From the NCBI GenBank assembly GCA_910575625.1, contig CAJTFD010000004.1, forward strand, positions 1 to 64,000: a stretch of 64,000 nucleotides of DNA, written 5' to 3'. This document shows positions 51,045-59,409 of the stretch, piece by piece. A program made the translations under genes and the position numbers. The stretch is from Clostridia bacterium. GTDB lineage: Bacteria; Bacillota; Clostridia; Lachnospirales; Lachnospiraceae. Positions within the stretch are counted from its first letter, which is position 1; each line of letters begins with the position of its first letter. The notes under the pieces are model-generated. The model worked only from the letters and a program-made list of their open reading frames with translations, had not been told where the DNA came from and searched no databases.

Positions 51045-52636
51045 AGACCCATGCCTCCTTTCTGCGTCTGATAAAAGCGGACTTTCATCAGCATGTCGTT
51101 GGGCACTTTGATCGTCAGCAGGTTTGTGTGGTCAAAAGCGGGTGATGACCGGACCTTGACCACTGTCGCTGTACAGACCGGGCGGCCGTCGCGGCCCAAT
51201 GCCGTTCCTGTATCGCCCGCTCTGGGCAGGGGCAGAAATTCGTAGGGGATGGTCACCTCGCCCACCCCCGGGCCCACATCTTCCTGTATCAGGAAGATCG
51301 CCTGGCCGGAGCAGGAGGCCACGCACATCCCGCAGCCGACGCATTCTTTGGCGGCGTCCACCGCCGGGAGGGAGGTGATCTTCTCACCGATGCGGATGCA
51401 GCCCTTTGGACAGGCATCCTGGCAGGGGTTGCAGGGGATGTTCTGGGTACACTCGATCACAGGGTGGATCCCCGCCTGGCGGGTGACGCCGGGATAGCGT
51501 GCGATCTCGTCATCCGCAACGGATCCGTGTTCCAGGAGGTGCATGGATACGCCGATCCCTTCATCTGTCTTTGTGATGAGCTTCCCCCGGTTTTCCGGGG
51601 AGAACATCCCCTGGCGGAGGGTGCCCAGCTGCTGTCCCAGTTCAAAGATCCGTTCTTCCTGGATCTTTTCATCCGCATATCCCAGATATGCCGCGATCGC
51701 CGCGCCGCTCATGCGCCCTTTGATCATGGCGGAGCTTGCCTCCTCGATCCCGGATACGTCGCCGGCCGCGTAGATCCCCGAGATGCTCGTCTTTCCATCG
51801 GCTGCGCAGAGGGGGACGGGACCGCCTTTTGTGTCTTCCATGGCACAGCCTGCCTGCTTTAACAGTTGTGACATAGGGGAGAGGCCCACAGCCAGGCAGA
51901 TCGTATCCGCATCAAAATATTTTTCTGTGCCGGGGATCACGCGCATATCAGGGCCGACCTGGCCGATCGTGACGCCTGTGACATATTCTGTCCCCACTGC
52001 CTCGATGACCGTATGGGAGAGGTAGAAGGGGACGCCGCACCGGGCGATCTTTGCCGCGTGTACGCCATATCCGCCCACACGCGGCGCTGCGTCTGCCAGG
52101 CCCACCACTTCACAGCCCGCCTGCAGGAGCTGAAAACCCACCACCAGCCCCACATTGCCGGATCCCAGCATGAATACACGTTTCCCAGGCTGGATGTGGT
52201 GCAGGTTCATCATGGTCTGCGCCGCGCCCGCCCCGATGACGCCGGGGAGTGTCCAGCCCTTAAAATGGACCATGTTTTCTGCCGCGCCCGTTGCCACCAG
52301 TATGGTATCTCCTTTATAATGGCGTACCGTATCATCGATCTTGACGGTGATCTCTTTTTCAGGGTAAAGGCCGATGACCGCTGCGTCCAGCATCACCTCT
52401 ACGCCGTATTTCTCCGCTTCGGCCAGGAGCTCCTCACCGATCTTGAGCCCCCGGACCTTTGCCCTGTGTTCCTTTGATCCAAAAAATTTATGGATCTGTT
52501 TGAACAGCTGGCCGCCCGGTCTTGCGTTTTCATCAAATACGATCGGCCGGACGCCCTGCCTTGCCGCCTCGATGGCCGCCGAGAGTCCTGCGGGCCCTGC
52601 GCCGATCACGATCATATCATAGCGTTTTGTCTTCAT
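51041..52636 (-). CDS. FAD-dependent oxidoreductase with an inserted 2x[4Fe-4S] ferredoxin domain (HcnB-like)
   Basis: The 531-residue protein has two Rossmann folds (IVIGAGPAGLSAAIEAARQG at about 9-28 and VFMLGSGNVGLVVGFQLL near 160) and GIYAAGDVSG. At about 395-450 it carries two cysteine clusters, CTQNIPCNPCQDACPKGC and CVGCGMCVASC, fitting two [4Fe-4S] centres. The ferredoxin domain replaces the BFD domain usual in HcnB, which is encoded next. It starts one base from the end of the HcnA-like gene. Confidence 0.88.
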   Translation of the reverse strand: MKTKRYDMIVIGAGPAGLSAAIEAARQGVRPIVFDENARPGGQLFKQIHKFFGSKEHRAKVRGLKIGEELLAEAEKYGVEVMLDAAVIGLYPEKEITVKIDDTVRHYKGDTILVATGAAENMVHFKGWTLPGVIGAGAAQTMMNLHHIQPGKRVFMLGSGNVGLVVGFQLLQAGCEVVGLADAAPRVGGYGVHAAKIARCGVPFYLSHTVIEAVGTEYVTGVTIGQVGPDMRVIPGTEKYFDADTICLAVGLSPMSQLLKQAGCAMEDTKGGPVPLCAADGKTSISGIYAAGDVSGIEEASSAMIKGRMSGAAIAAYLGYADEKIQEERIFELGQQLGTLRQGMFSPENRGKLITKTDEGIGVSMHLLEHGSVADDEIARYPGVTRQAGIHPVIECTQNIPCNPCQDACPKGCIRIGEKITSLPAVDAAKECVGCGMCVASCSGQAIFLIQEDVGPGVGEVTIPYEFLPLPRAGDTGTALGRDGRPVCTATVVKVRSSPAFDHTNLLTIKVPNDMLMKVRFYQTQKGGMGL

Positions 52637-52957
52637 CTACAAGACCTCCTTTACTGGAGATACACCGTACTGGGTCTGTACCCGCATCCCGCTCTGTAAA
52701 GGGGTGATGCATGTACGGATGTTCGGCTTGCCGTCTACGATCATCACGCAGTCGGTGCAGCGTCCGATCGCGCAGAAGATCCCCCGCGGACTGTGTTTTT
52801 TTGATGTGTACCGATGCACCATGACGCCGTTTGCCTTGAGGGCTGCCGCGATCGGTTCGCCTTCATACCCCTCTAATGTCCTGTCGTTATATGTAAAAAA
52901 AACCTTTTTTTGTGCTGGAGTCTTTCCAAGGATCGGATGCTCCATGATTCTCTCCAC
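52637..52957 (-). CDS. HcnA-like plant-type (2Fe-2S) ferredoxin subunit
   Basis: The 106-residue protein has the four cluster cysteines in GIFCAIGRCTDCVMIVDG and RTCITP (C62, C67, C70, C83), as in HcnA/SoxD-type small subunits. The start is a GTG eight bases after AGGAGG; an ATG four codons later has a poorer site. It is the first gene of the dehydrogenase operon and is preceded by a long leader with a terminator-like hairpin. Confidence 0.87.
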   Translation of the reverse strand: MERIMEHPILGKTPAQKKVFFTYNDRTLEGYEGEPIAAALKANGVMVHRYTSKKHSPRGIFCAIGRCTDCVMIVDGKPNIRTCITPLQSGMRVQTQYGVSPVKEVL

Positions 52958-52982
52958 GTTCTCAACCTCCTCTCAAACATGG

Positions 52983-53010
52983 AAAAAGTGCCCGCCTTTT
53001 GAGCAGACAC
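52983..53010 (-). promoter_or_regulatory. Terminator-like hairpin in the leader of the dehydrogenase operon
   Basis: On the minus strand GTGTCTGC and GCGGGCAC pair (with G-U pairs) around a seven-base loop and are followed by five T, only 12 bases before the AGGAGG of the first gene. A second hairpin (CCTTGTT with AACAAAGG, around 53031-53049) lies just upstream. The arrangement fits attenuation or a riboswitch-like control, but no known riboswitch consensus was recognised. Confidence 0.55.
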
Positions 53011-53154
53011 CTTTGTCTTTATCTGATGATCCTTTGTTTTTGAACAAGGCCATCGTAACATATGGAGGGCGGATCGTATTGTAAAAAACGATACATCCTG
53101 TCAGAGATGACCTTTTTCCTCATTCTTCAAACGGCCACCTCCGTCATATATCTC

Positions 53155-53183
53155 ATTATATCTTTATTTTGTGAAAAAGCCAA
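53155..53183 (-). promoter_or_regulatory. Sigma-A promoter of the dehydrogenase operon
   Basis: On the minus strand TTGGCT and a perfect TATAAT are 17 bases apart. The resulting leader before the GTG start is about 190 bases. Confidence 0.75.
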
Positions 53184-53211
53184 TAGACGATTTCAAAAAC
53201 AATGTCATCTG

Positions 53212-53979
53212 CTATTTCATCATAAATAAAGTGAGCGCATTCGTTATTTCAATGGGCAGGATCTTTGAAAAAAATACCAACAGTTTATTATATGCTCCCG
53301 GGATCACGGATCGTTTTCCTTTCATCACTTTGGGATAAGCGATCTCAACTACTTTTTCTGGTTTCATCACTGCGTATCTGAATAACAGGGTATCCTGGAT
53401 AGCTGCTTTTACCGCAAATCCAGTTTCCGTTGCTCCGGGGCATAGTAAAGTTATTTTTATCCCTATCTTTTTACATTCTCCATAAAGTGCATTAGAGAAC
53501 GACATGATATATGCTTTCGTTGCTGCATAAACTGCGTCCGATGGAGAAGGAATGAATGAACCTATTGAACCAACATGAACGATGTGTCCGTGACCGTTCT
53601 TTTTCATCATAGATAAGATATATTTTGTGAGCTGTGTAATAAAACGTATATGCAGATCGATCATTTTCATTTCTTGTTTTATATCCGTATCAGTGAATAG
53701 ACCACATTCATTAAATCCGGCATTATTTATCAGGAAATCGACGGAGATCTGCCAACGATCTATTTTATTGATGATCAGATCAACGGCGTCTGTCTGTGTC
53801 AGATCGCAGGCGATGTATCTTACTTCTACATGGTATTGCGATCGCAGAGCATTTTTCTGTTTTTTCAACTTTTCTTCATTTCTTGAAACAAGGATGATGT
53901 TATTTCCCATGCTTGCGGATCTCTCGGCAAATGCTTTGCCGATCCCGCTCGTTGTTCCTGTGATCAAGGCTGTTTTCAT
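53212..53979 (-). CDS. Short-chain dehydrogenase/reductase
   Basis: The 255-residue protein has the nucleotide-binding TGTTSGIG (about 8-14), NNAG (about 85-88) and the catalytic Ser138, Tyr151 and Lys155 (VGSIGSF, YAATK), so it should be an active NAD(P)-dependent oxidoreductase. The C-terminus is hydrophobic. The substrate is unknown. It overlaps the MerR gene upstream by four bases, so it is probably the regulator's target. Confidence 0.9.
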   Translation of the reverse strand: MKTALITGTTSGIGKAFAERSASMGNNIILVSRNEEKLKKQKNALRSQYHVEVRYIACDLTQTDAVDLIINKIDRWQISVDFLINNAGFNECGLFTDTDIKQEMKMIDLHIRFITQLTKYILSMMKKNGHGHIVHVGSIGSFIPSPSDAVYAATKAYIMSFSNALYGECKKIGIKITLLCPGATETGFAVKAAIQDTLLFRYAVMKPEKVVEIAYPKVMKGKRSVIPGAYNKLLVFFSKILPIEITNALTLFMMK

Positions 53980-54401
53980 TCTGTTTTCTCTCCTTTGCTT
54001 TTAAACAAATGCCATTCTTCAAGATATGTCATATTACTAAAAGGCTGTTCTAAGATCTCTTGATAAAACGTCAGCTTATCCTGCGTCAGAGCCAGGGCAT
54101 TTTTCAGGTCAGATATCTGGGCTTCGATCTCTTTTTTGTAACTGAGGACCATATCATACCGCTGTGCGATCGTTGCACTGCCCTGTCTCAATAAAGAGAC
54201 GTATTGCTTGATCGAGCGGATGGGTACATCTACTCCGCGTAAGCATTGTATCATTTTTATCCACTCGATATCTTCATCACTATATTGTCTGTACTTTTGT
54301 ATGGTCCGGCTTATTGGGGGCAATATTTTTTCTTTCTCATAGTATCTCAATGTTGCTGTTGATAAGCCGGTCATTTTTGCTGCTTCTTTTGCTGAATACA
54401 T
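53976..54401 (-). CDS. MerR-family transcriptional regulator
   Basis: The 141-residue protein starts MYSAKEAAKMTGLSTATLRYYEKEKILPP, the MerR winged helix, and has a C-terminal coiled coil (about 85-125). There is no cysteine-rich metal-binding tail, so it is of the AdhR/NmlR type that senses organic or redox stress. An ATG six codons earlier lies at the expected transcript start, so MYSAKEA is the better start. It is coupled to the SDR gene. Confidence 0.88.
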   Translation of the reverse strand: MYSAKEAAKMTGLSTATLRYYEKEKILPPISRTIQKYRQYSDEDIEWIKMIQCLRGVDVPIRSIKQYVSLLRQGSATIAQRYDMVLSYKKEIEAQISDLKNALALTQDKLTFYQEILEQPFSNMTYLEEWHLFKSKGEKTE

Positions 54402-54421
54402 TTCGGGACCACTTTTCATTT

Positions 54422-54452
54422 AGGATAAACTATGAAGCGCACTTCAAGTCAA
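54422..54452 (-). promoter_or_regulatory. MerR-type promoter with a 19-bp spacer
   Basis: On the minus strand TTGACT and TATCCT are 19 bases apart, and the spacer carries the palindrome GAAGTGCGCTTC (54434-54445). The long spacer with a centred palindrome is the hallmark of promoters twisted into activity by MerR proteins. Confidence 0.85.
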
Positions 54453-54578
54453 TATAAGATCATAGCACATTCTGAAAAATATGGATCATGAAATATTTTA
54501 GCCGATGATCGGTATTGTGCAGACATATCCAAGAAGACGTGCTGTCAAAGCTGCAAGCGCGGATCATGTGTAAAACTA

Positions 54579-54607
54579 TTGCATTTTGGATCATAGTATC
54601 ATATAAT
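54579..54607 (+). promoter_or_regulatory. Promoter of the C_GCAxxG_C_C gene
   Basis: TTGCAT and TATAAT are 17 bases apart, about 64 bases before the start codon. Confidence 0.7.
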
Positions 54608-54670
54608 AGGGGCCGGCAATACAGCAATAAAAGACCGGGTTTAGCACTACAGTAGTACAGAGGTGTGTCA

Positions 54671-55090
54671 ATGAAAGAATATATAACAAAAAGGGTACAT
54701 AAATTATACTGGGAAGAAGATATAAATTGTGCAAGAACATCGCTGATCTGTCTGAGTGAGTTATTTGAGATCGACATTGAACAGCAGACGATCTGGTCTG
54801 CGGTGGGGCTGCATGGCGCCGGTGGGTATAGGGCGCAATGCGGTCTGGTTGAGGGTGCGCTTATGTTTATAGGGATTTATTTTCATATGTTAGGAAGATC
54901 GGAAGAGGAGATCGTATCCGCTTGCTTTGATCTTGCGTCTGCATTTGAAAAAAATTTTGGTTCCCTGAGATGTCTGGAACTGCGTCCGACGGGTTTTTCA
55001 GAAAACGATCCGCCACATATGTGTGAAGACCTGACTTGCAGAGCAATAGGATTTGCATATCAGTATATTTTAGGAATAGCAAAACAGTAA
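54671..55090 (+). CDS. C_GCAxxG_C_C-family redox protein
   Basis: The 139-residue protein has cysteines in INCARTSLICLSELF and the pattern GLHGAGGYRAQCGLVEGALM, followed by two more Cys (RCLELRP, MCEDLTC). This matches the C_GCAxxG_C_C family of putative redox-active proteins; the first Cys of the GCA motif is replaced here by His (GLHGAGG). The role is unknown. GAGG lies seven bases before ATG 54671. Confidence 0.75.
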   Translation: MKEYITKRVHKLYWEEDINCARTSLICLSELFEIDIEQQTIWSAVGLHGAGGYRAQCGLVEGALMFIGIYFHMLGRSEEEIVSACFDLASAFEKNFGSLRCLELRPTGFSENDPPHMCEDLTCRAIGFAYQYILGIAKQ

Positions 55091-55150
55091 ATGATCCGGA
55101 AGTCATGGTTTTCAGATGGAGGATAAAAATACGATGCTTTATGTATTTTG

Positions 55151-55285
55151 ATGGAGCACTATCATCAAGAGGATCTTCCATTTAACAAGTCAGTCATGCC
55201 TCATACAAAAGTTTTTAGGCTGGTCGTAGAAAATGTGACCGGTAAAGTGAGGATGAAGAGAAATGATAAAGGGTATGTCAGATAA
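55151..55285 (+). pseudogene. C-terminal remnant of a flavin-binding (PPOX-like) protein
   Basis: The 44-codon frame contains TKVFRLVVENVTGKVRMKRND, which resembles the last strand and tail of pyridoxamine-5'-phosphate-oxidase-like proteins. No upstream part and no ribosome site are present. The assignment is tentative. Confidence 0.35.
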
Positions 55286-55344
55286 GACTGCCAGAGGCCC
55301 GTCAAGGCAAGGGGTTCAGCCTTTACGGGCTTTTGGCAGTCTGA
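55286..55344. terminator. Long stem-loop downstream of the remnant
   Basis: AGACTGCCA pairs with TGGCAGTCT, with inner stems GCCCGT/ACGGGC and AAGGC/GCCTT. There is no T-run. It lies between the C_GCAxxG_C_C unit and the convergent XRE gene. Confidence 0.5.
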
Positions 55345-55381
55345 TAGGATCGGCCATGGCAGCTCAGAGGATCTATACACA

Positions 55382-56461
55382 TTATTTTTTGATCAGTTCT
55401 CTGTACTCAGAGATTAACTCTTTGAACGCATCACGATCTTGAAGGAAACTATATCCGTCGTTTTTTCTTTCCATTTCGCATAGGATCGCGGATAACATCT
55501 GTTTCATATCAGATACCTCTGTATCCTTTGCGATACGATGGAACAGAGGAGAACTGCCCATATCCCACGGTATGAGCATCGCCGCGAGCATTTTCCGTAA
55601 AAGACAGATACATTTATCCGCATCCTGTTTGGCGACAGCTATCTGCAGAGGTGCTACAAATGAATTATGATCCCATAGGTCAAAGAGTTCTGGCATTTGG
55701 CTTGCTCTGTCTGCGATCTTTTCTGCGATCCCTATCTCACCAGCCGCCAATTCTGCATCGACCATTTTGCAGAGCAGCATCTGAACCTTATTGAGTGTCA
55801 TGAGCAATGCATTCTGTAAGGCTCTGGAGGCTTTCTCTGCCTTGCCCTGTTCCTGATAGATGATCACTTGCAGCATGAGTTTGTCAGCCATGCTGCTGGC
55901 GATATCCTCGCTGTCTGGCATCCGGTCTAAAACCTCCTGCGCCTGATCATGATCGCCTTTACGGATGAGCCTGCTTACGATCATATAGTCAGCACTATTT
56001 TTGATCTTTATATCATTACTTTCGGAAAGGCGATGATACCACGAAAGTATCTTTTCATCATAAGTGCGCATTTCCTCAGAGGTTGACCCAGACATGGCAA
56101 GAAGCCCATCCAGTTGGAACGTAAGGTAGTGCAGCAGCGTCTCATTGTGGGGATATTCGTGGATTTTTTTCTCTGCTGTTGCAAAACCTTCGCTGATCCC
56201 TTTCGTCTGGACGATCTCTGAGATTTCTTTGCAAAACAGGCCGATCTCCTGTTCGGTCATGTCCTCACGAAAACAAAACAGAGTGTTCAGATCGGTCTTT
56301 AATAAACGGGCTAATGGGGCTAAAAGCGAAATGTCCGGATTTGTCGTACCTTTTTCCCATTTGCTGACTGCAGGTATTGATACATTGAGATATCCGGCAA
56401 CTTGCTCTTGCGTTAATCCCAATGCTCTGCGTTTTTCTTGGATTACTACGTTCATCGACAT
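55382..56461 (-). CDS. XRE-family regulator with a TPR-like helical C-terminus
   Basis: The 359-residue protein starts with a helix-turn-helix (RRALGLTQEQVAGYLNVSIPAVSKWEKGTTNPDISLLAPLARLL, about 10-54). It is followed by about 300 residues of helical repeats like those in RRNPP-type or stress-linked Clostridial XRE regulators. It may respond to a peptide or small ligand; the targets are not evident. Confidence 0.85.
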   Translation of the reverse strand: MSMNVVIQEKRRALGLTQEQVAGYLNVSIPAVSKWEKGTTNPDISLLAPLARLLKTDLNTLFCFREDMTEQEIGLFCKEISEIVQTKGISEGFATAEKKIHEYPHNETLLHYLTFQLDGLLAMSGSTSEEMRTYDEKILSWYHRLSESNDIKIKNSADYMIVSRLIRKGDHDQAQEVLDRMPDSEDIASSMADKLMLQVIIYQEQGKAEKASRALQNALLMTLNKVQMLLCKMVDAELAAGEIGIAEKIADRASQMPELFDLWDHNSFVAPLQIAVAKQDADKCICLLRKMLAAMLIPWDMGSSPLFHRIAKDTEVSDMKQMLSAILCEMERKNDGYSFLQDRDAFKELISEYRELIKK

Positions 56462-56508
56462 GATAGTGCCTCCTCGATCCGAATGAAATAAAAGCTTTTG
56501 TTGTTTTG

Positions 56509-56537
56509 ATCATACCATAGGGGTGTGCGCCTGACAA
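56509..56537 (-). promoter_or_regulatory. Promoter of the XRE gene
   Basis: On the minus strand TTGTCA and TATGAT are 17 bases apart, about 48 bases before the start codon. Confidence 0.65.
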
Positions 56538-56591
56538 TTGAGCAGATGTTAATTTCAGAGCGATCTTATTAACTTCTGATCGATCTGTCAT

Positions 56592-56644
56592 AAAAAGAAA
56601 GCCGGGGCGCAGCAGCTATCAGACGGCCGCCGTGCCCCGGTCTT
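56592..56644 (-). terminator. Terminator of the DAHP synthase gene
   Basis: On the minus strand AAGACCGGGGC pairs with GCCCCGGCTTT (small mismatch), followed by a T-rich run, ten bases after the stop codon. Confidence 0.75.
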
Positions 56645-56653
56645 CACTTTTGA

Positions 56654-57685
56654 TCAGCATTCCTCCGCGATCGTATACAAAAGTTCTTCCGACTCTTCCC
56701 ATCCAAGGCATGGATCGGTGATCGACTTCCCATAGACATGATCGCCCCCGATCTTCTGGTTCCCGCCGACGATATAGCTTTCGATCATCACGCCCTTGAC
56801 CAGCTCCTGGATACCCTTATTGACCTTGCGGCTGTGGAGCACTTCCTTGGTGATCCGCACCTGCTGTTCATACTGCTTGTTGGAATTGGAGTGGTTCACG
56901 TCCACGATCGCGGCCGGATTTTTCAAGTCTCTCTGACCGTATTTTTCCAGGAGGAGCTGGAGGTCTTCATAGTGGTAATTGGGGATGGCCTCCCCGTGTT
57001 TGTTCACCGCGCCCCTTAAGATCGTATGCGCCAGGGGATTGCCGGTGGTCTTGACTTCCCATCCTCTGTAGATGAAATCATGGCTGGCCTGTGCGGCGAC
57101 CACCGAATTGAGCATGACGCTGATATCCCCGCTGGTGGGATTTTTCATGCCGGCCGGCACATCCATGCCGCTGACGGTCAGGCGGTGCTGCTGATCCTCT
57201 ACGGACCGTGCGCCCACGGCCACATAGGAAAGGATATCTGAGAGGTAGCGGTAGTTTTCCGGGTAGAGCATCTCATCGGCGCAGGTAAATCCGGTCTCCT
57301 CCACGACCCGCATGTGCATCCGACGGATGGCCAGGATGCCGGTGAGCATATCCGGCTTTTTCTCCGGGTCGGGCTGGTGGACCATGCCCTTGTAGCCCTC
57401 TCCGGTGGTCCTGGGCTTGTTGGTGTAGACACGGGGGATGATCAATACTTTATCGGCGATCTTGTCCTGCACTTTGCGCAGTCGATCAACATAATCGCAC
57501 ACGGCATCTTCGTTGTCAGCGGAGCACGGCCCGATGATGGCCAGGAATTTTTGGGATTTCCCGGTAAATACGTCTTGGATCTCCTGGTCCCTTTGTATCT
57601 TGGATTGGCGGATCTTTTCAGAAATCGGATGCTGCCCCCGGATCTGCGCCGGCGTGGGCAGCTTTGTAACAAATTCAAATCCCAT
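56654..57685 (-). CDS. Class I 3-deoxy-7-phosphoheptulonate (DAHP) synthase
   Basis: The enzyme joins phosphoenolpyruvate and erythrose-4-phosphate in the first step of aromatic amino acid synthesis. The 343-residue protein is of the AroF/G/H type: LAIIGPCSADN, PRVYTNKPRTT, GWEVKTTGNPLAHTILRG and DVNHSNSNK. The start MGFEFVTK follows AAAGGAG by seven bases. It has its own promoter and terminator; no other shikimate genes are nearby. Confidence 0.94.
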   Translation of the reverse strand: MGFEFVTKLPTPAQIRGQHPISEKIRQSKIQRDQEIQDVFTGKSQKFLAIIGPCSADNEDAVCDYVDRLRKVQDKIADKVLIIPRVYTNKPRTTGEGYKGMVHQPDPEKKPDMLTGILAIRRMHMRVVEETGFTCADEMLYPENYRYLSDILSYVAVGARSVEDQQHRLTVSGMDVPAGMKNPTSGDISVMLNSVVAAQASHDFIYRGWEVKTTGNPLAHTILRGAVNKHGEAIPNYHYEDLQLLLEKYGQRDLKNPAAIVDVNHSNSNKQYEQQVRITKEVLHSRKVNKGIQELVKGVMIESYIVGGNQKIGGDHVYGKSITDPCLGWEESEELLYTIAEEC

Positions 57686-57717
57686 GATCTTTCTCCTTTG
57701 CGTTTTAGTCAATCTTT

Positions 57718-57746
57718 ATTATAATACATTCTTTTATCCTTGTCGA
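57718..57746 (-). promoter_or_regulatory. Promoter of the DAHP synthase gene
   Basis: On the minus strand TCGACA and a perfect TATAAT are 17 bases apart, starting right at the end of the flippase gene. Confidence 0.75.
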
Positions 57747-59270
57747 TCAGGGATCCTTCTGCGGCCAGATGATGCCCATACAGGCCAGTATGACCAGATA
57801 GAGCGCGCTGCAGATGCACATCTCGATCCCCAGGGATATGAGGGCAGGCAGACTGTGGAGGATCTGGAGGATGTTTGCGAAAAAGAATGTGCACCCCAGA
57901 GAGATCCCCATGGCGGCCGCAGGTTTTACAAGCCAGCATATGGTATCGAACTGGACCTGGCAATAGTGCCGCAGCACGCCCATATCCAGAGCGGCCAGGA
58001 GCAGCTCACTGGCCAGCAGTCCCCACAGATATCCCTGGATCCCCTGAAAAGGAACGACGAACAGGATCATACATATGCGCAGGCTGACTCCCAGCGTGTT
58101 ATTGACAAAGCACATCCCCGTCTTGCCCAGTCCCTGTAAGATGCTGGAGAGCGTAGCATCCAGGTACAAGAAAGGGCAGATGAATGAGAGGATGCGGATA
58201 AAGAGCCCGGCGTCCTTGTTATGGAACAGGTACAGTCCCAACCGCGGTCCGTAGAAAAAGAAGAGCCCGGTGCTGAAGATCCCCAGGAGCAGACAGTATT
58301 TTAAGGTGGACGCCACAGTCCAGCGGATCGTGCGCATATTGCCCCGGGCCTGGGCCTCGCTCACGGAGGGGAGCAGCATGACGGAGACCGCATTTGTGAT
58401 CGTGGAGGGGAACAGCACCAGGGGCATGGCCATGCCGTTTAATGTCCCGTAGATGCTCAATGCCTGTTTGGCGCTCAGGCCCGACAAGCGCAGCCGGCTG
58501 GGGATTAAGATCGCCTCCACGCTGTTCAGCAGAGTGAGCAGCACCCGGTTGGCTGTGACGGGCGCGGACATGGGCAGGATGTCTTTTAGGATCTTAACAG
58601 GCTGGCGGATGCTGCCCAGGGAAAAATCCTGTGCCTGCAAGTTCCAGATGACCGCGGTCAGGGAGAAGAGCATGGAGACGAGCTCGCCGCAGATCATGCC
58701 GATGACCGCGATCACAGGGGTGGGTGTGAGCCCTTTGGAGAGCATGACCGTATAAGCCAGATAGGTGGCCGCCACCCGCGCGGTCTGCTCCAAGAGTTGT
58801 GAGATGGCCGGCGGCCCGGTTTTTTTCCGGGCAAAAAAATATCCGCTGACGCAGGTGTGGATCACGCCCATGGGGATGCTGCAGGCCATCAGCTTTAACA
58901 TGGGCAGGGTCCGCGGCTCCATCAGGATCTTTTCGCTCAAAAAGGGCGCAAAGCGGTATAAGATCCAGGCCGTCACGCCGGATAGGAGCAGGGAGTAGAT
59001 CGTGCCCACCGCGAAAGTGCTGTTGGCCCCCTGGGGATCCTCCAGGGCCATTTTTGCTGAGACAAAACGGGAGATCGCAGTCTGGATCCCCATTACGGTC
59101 AGCGCATAACAGAGCATGTTTAAGGGAAAGATGAGTTGATAGATACCCATCCCCTCTGCACCAATGGCATGGGAGAGGAATATCCTATAAAAGAAACCGA
59201 TCATCCTGGTCAATAACCCGGCGGCAGTGAGGATAAATGCGCCCCGGATCAAACGTCGTCCATTTCCCAT
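57747..59270 (-). CDS. SpoVB/MurJ-like polysaccharide or lipid flippase
   Basis: The 507-residue protein has about 14 hydrophobic segments and the MOP-superfamily start LIRGAFILTAAGLLTRMIGFFYRIFLSHAIGAEGMGIYQL. This is typical of the SpoVB group used in spore cortex synthesis and of related lipid II flippases. The ATG at 59270 is poorly spaced to GAGGT; a TTG two codons earlier has better spacing, so the start is uncertain by two residues. Confidence 0.88.
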   Translation of the reverse strand: MGNGRRLIRGAFILTAAGLLTRMIGFFYRIFLSHAIGAEGMGIYQLIFPLNMLCYALTVMGIQTAISRFVSAKMALEDPQGANSTFAVGTIYSLLLSGVTAWILYRFAPFLSEKILMEPRTLPMLKLMACSIPMGVIHTCVSGYFFARKKTGPPAISQLLEQTARVAATYLAYTVMLSKGLTPTPVIAVIGMICGELVSMLFSLTAVIWNLQAQDFSLGSIRQPVKILKDILPMSAPVTANRVLLTLLNSVEAILIPSRLRLSGLSAKQALSIYGTLNGMAMPLVLFPSTITNAVSVMLLPSVSEAQARGNMRTIRWTVASTLKYCLLLGIFSTGLFFFYGPRLGLYLFHNKDAGLFIRILSFICPFLYLDATLSSILQGLGKTGMCFVNNTLGVSLRICMILFVVPFQGIQGYLWGLLASELLLAALDMGVLRHYCQVQFDTICWLVKPAAAMGISLGCTFFFANILQILHSLPALISLGIEMCICSALYLVILACMGIIWPQKDP

Positions 59271-59329
59271 GATCAATCTTCAGACCTCATTGTATCCGTC
59301 TTTGATGACAGTATATTCTGAAAAGCATC

Positions 59330-59391
59330 TTGACAGAACAGGGGGATAGTGATACATTTAGTACATAAATCCGATCAAAACACTCGGAATT
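59330..59391 (+). promoter_or_regulatory. Promoter and operator of the iscR-nifS-nifU operon
   Basis: TTGACA (59330-59335) and TACATT (59353-59358) are 17 bases apart. AAATCCGA (59367-59374) and TCGGAATT (59384-59391) form an inverted repeat at the expected transcript start, nine bases apart. It probably binds the Rrf2 protein encoded next, giving feedback control by Fe-S cluster status. Confidence 0.75.
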
Positions 59392-59409
59392 AGAAGGCGG
59401 GGTGGGGCA

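Noticed and set aside
52958-53148. Known riboswitch or T-box in the leader
   Set aside because: No glycine, lysine, SAM, TPP, guanidine, ZTP or T-box consensus could be matched by eye; it is reported only as an unassigned structured leader.
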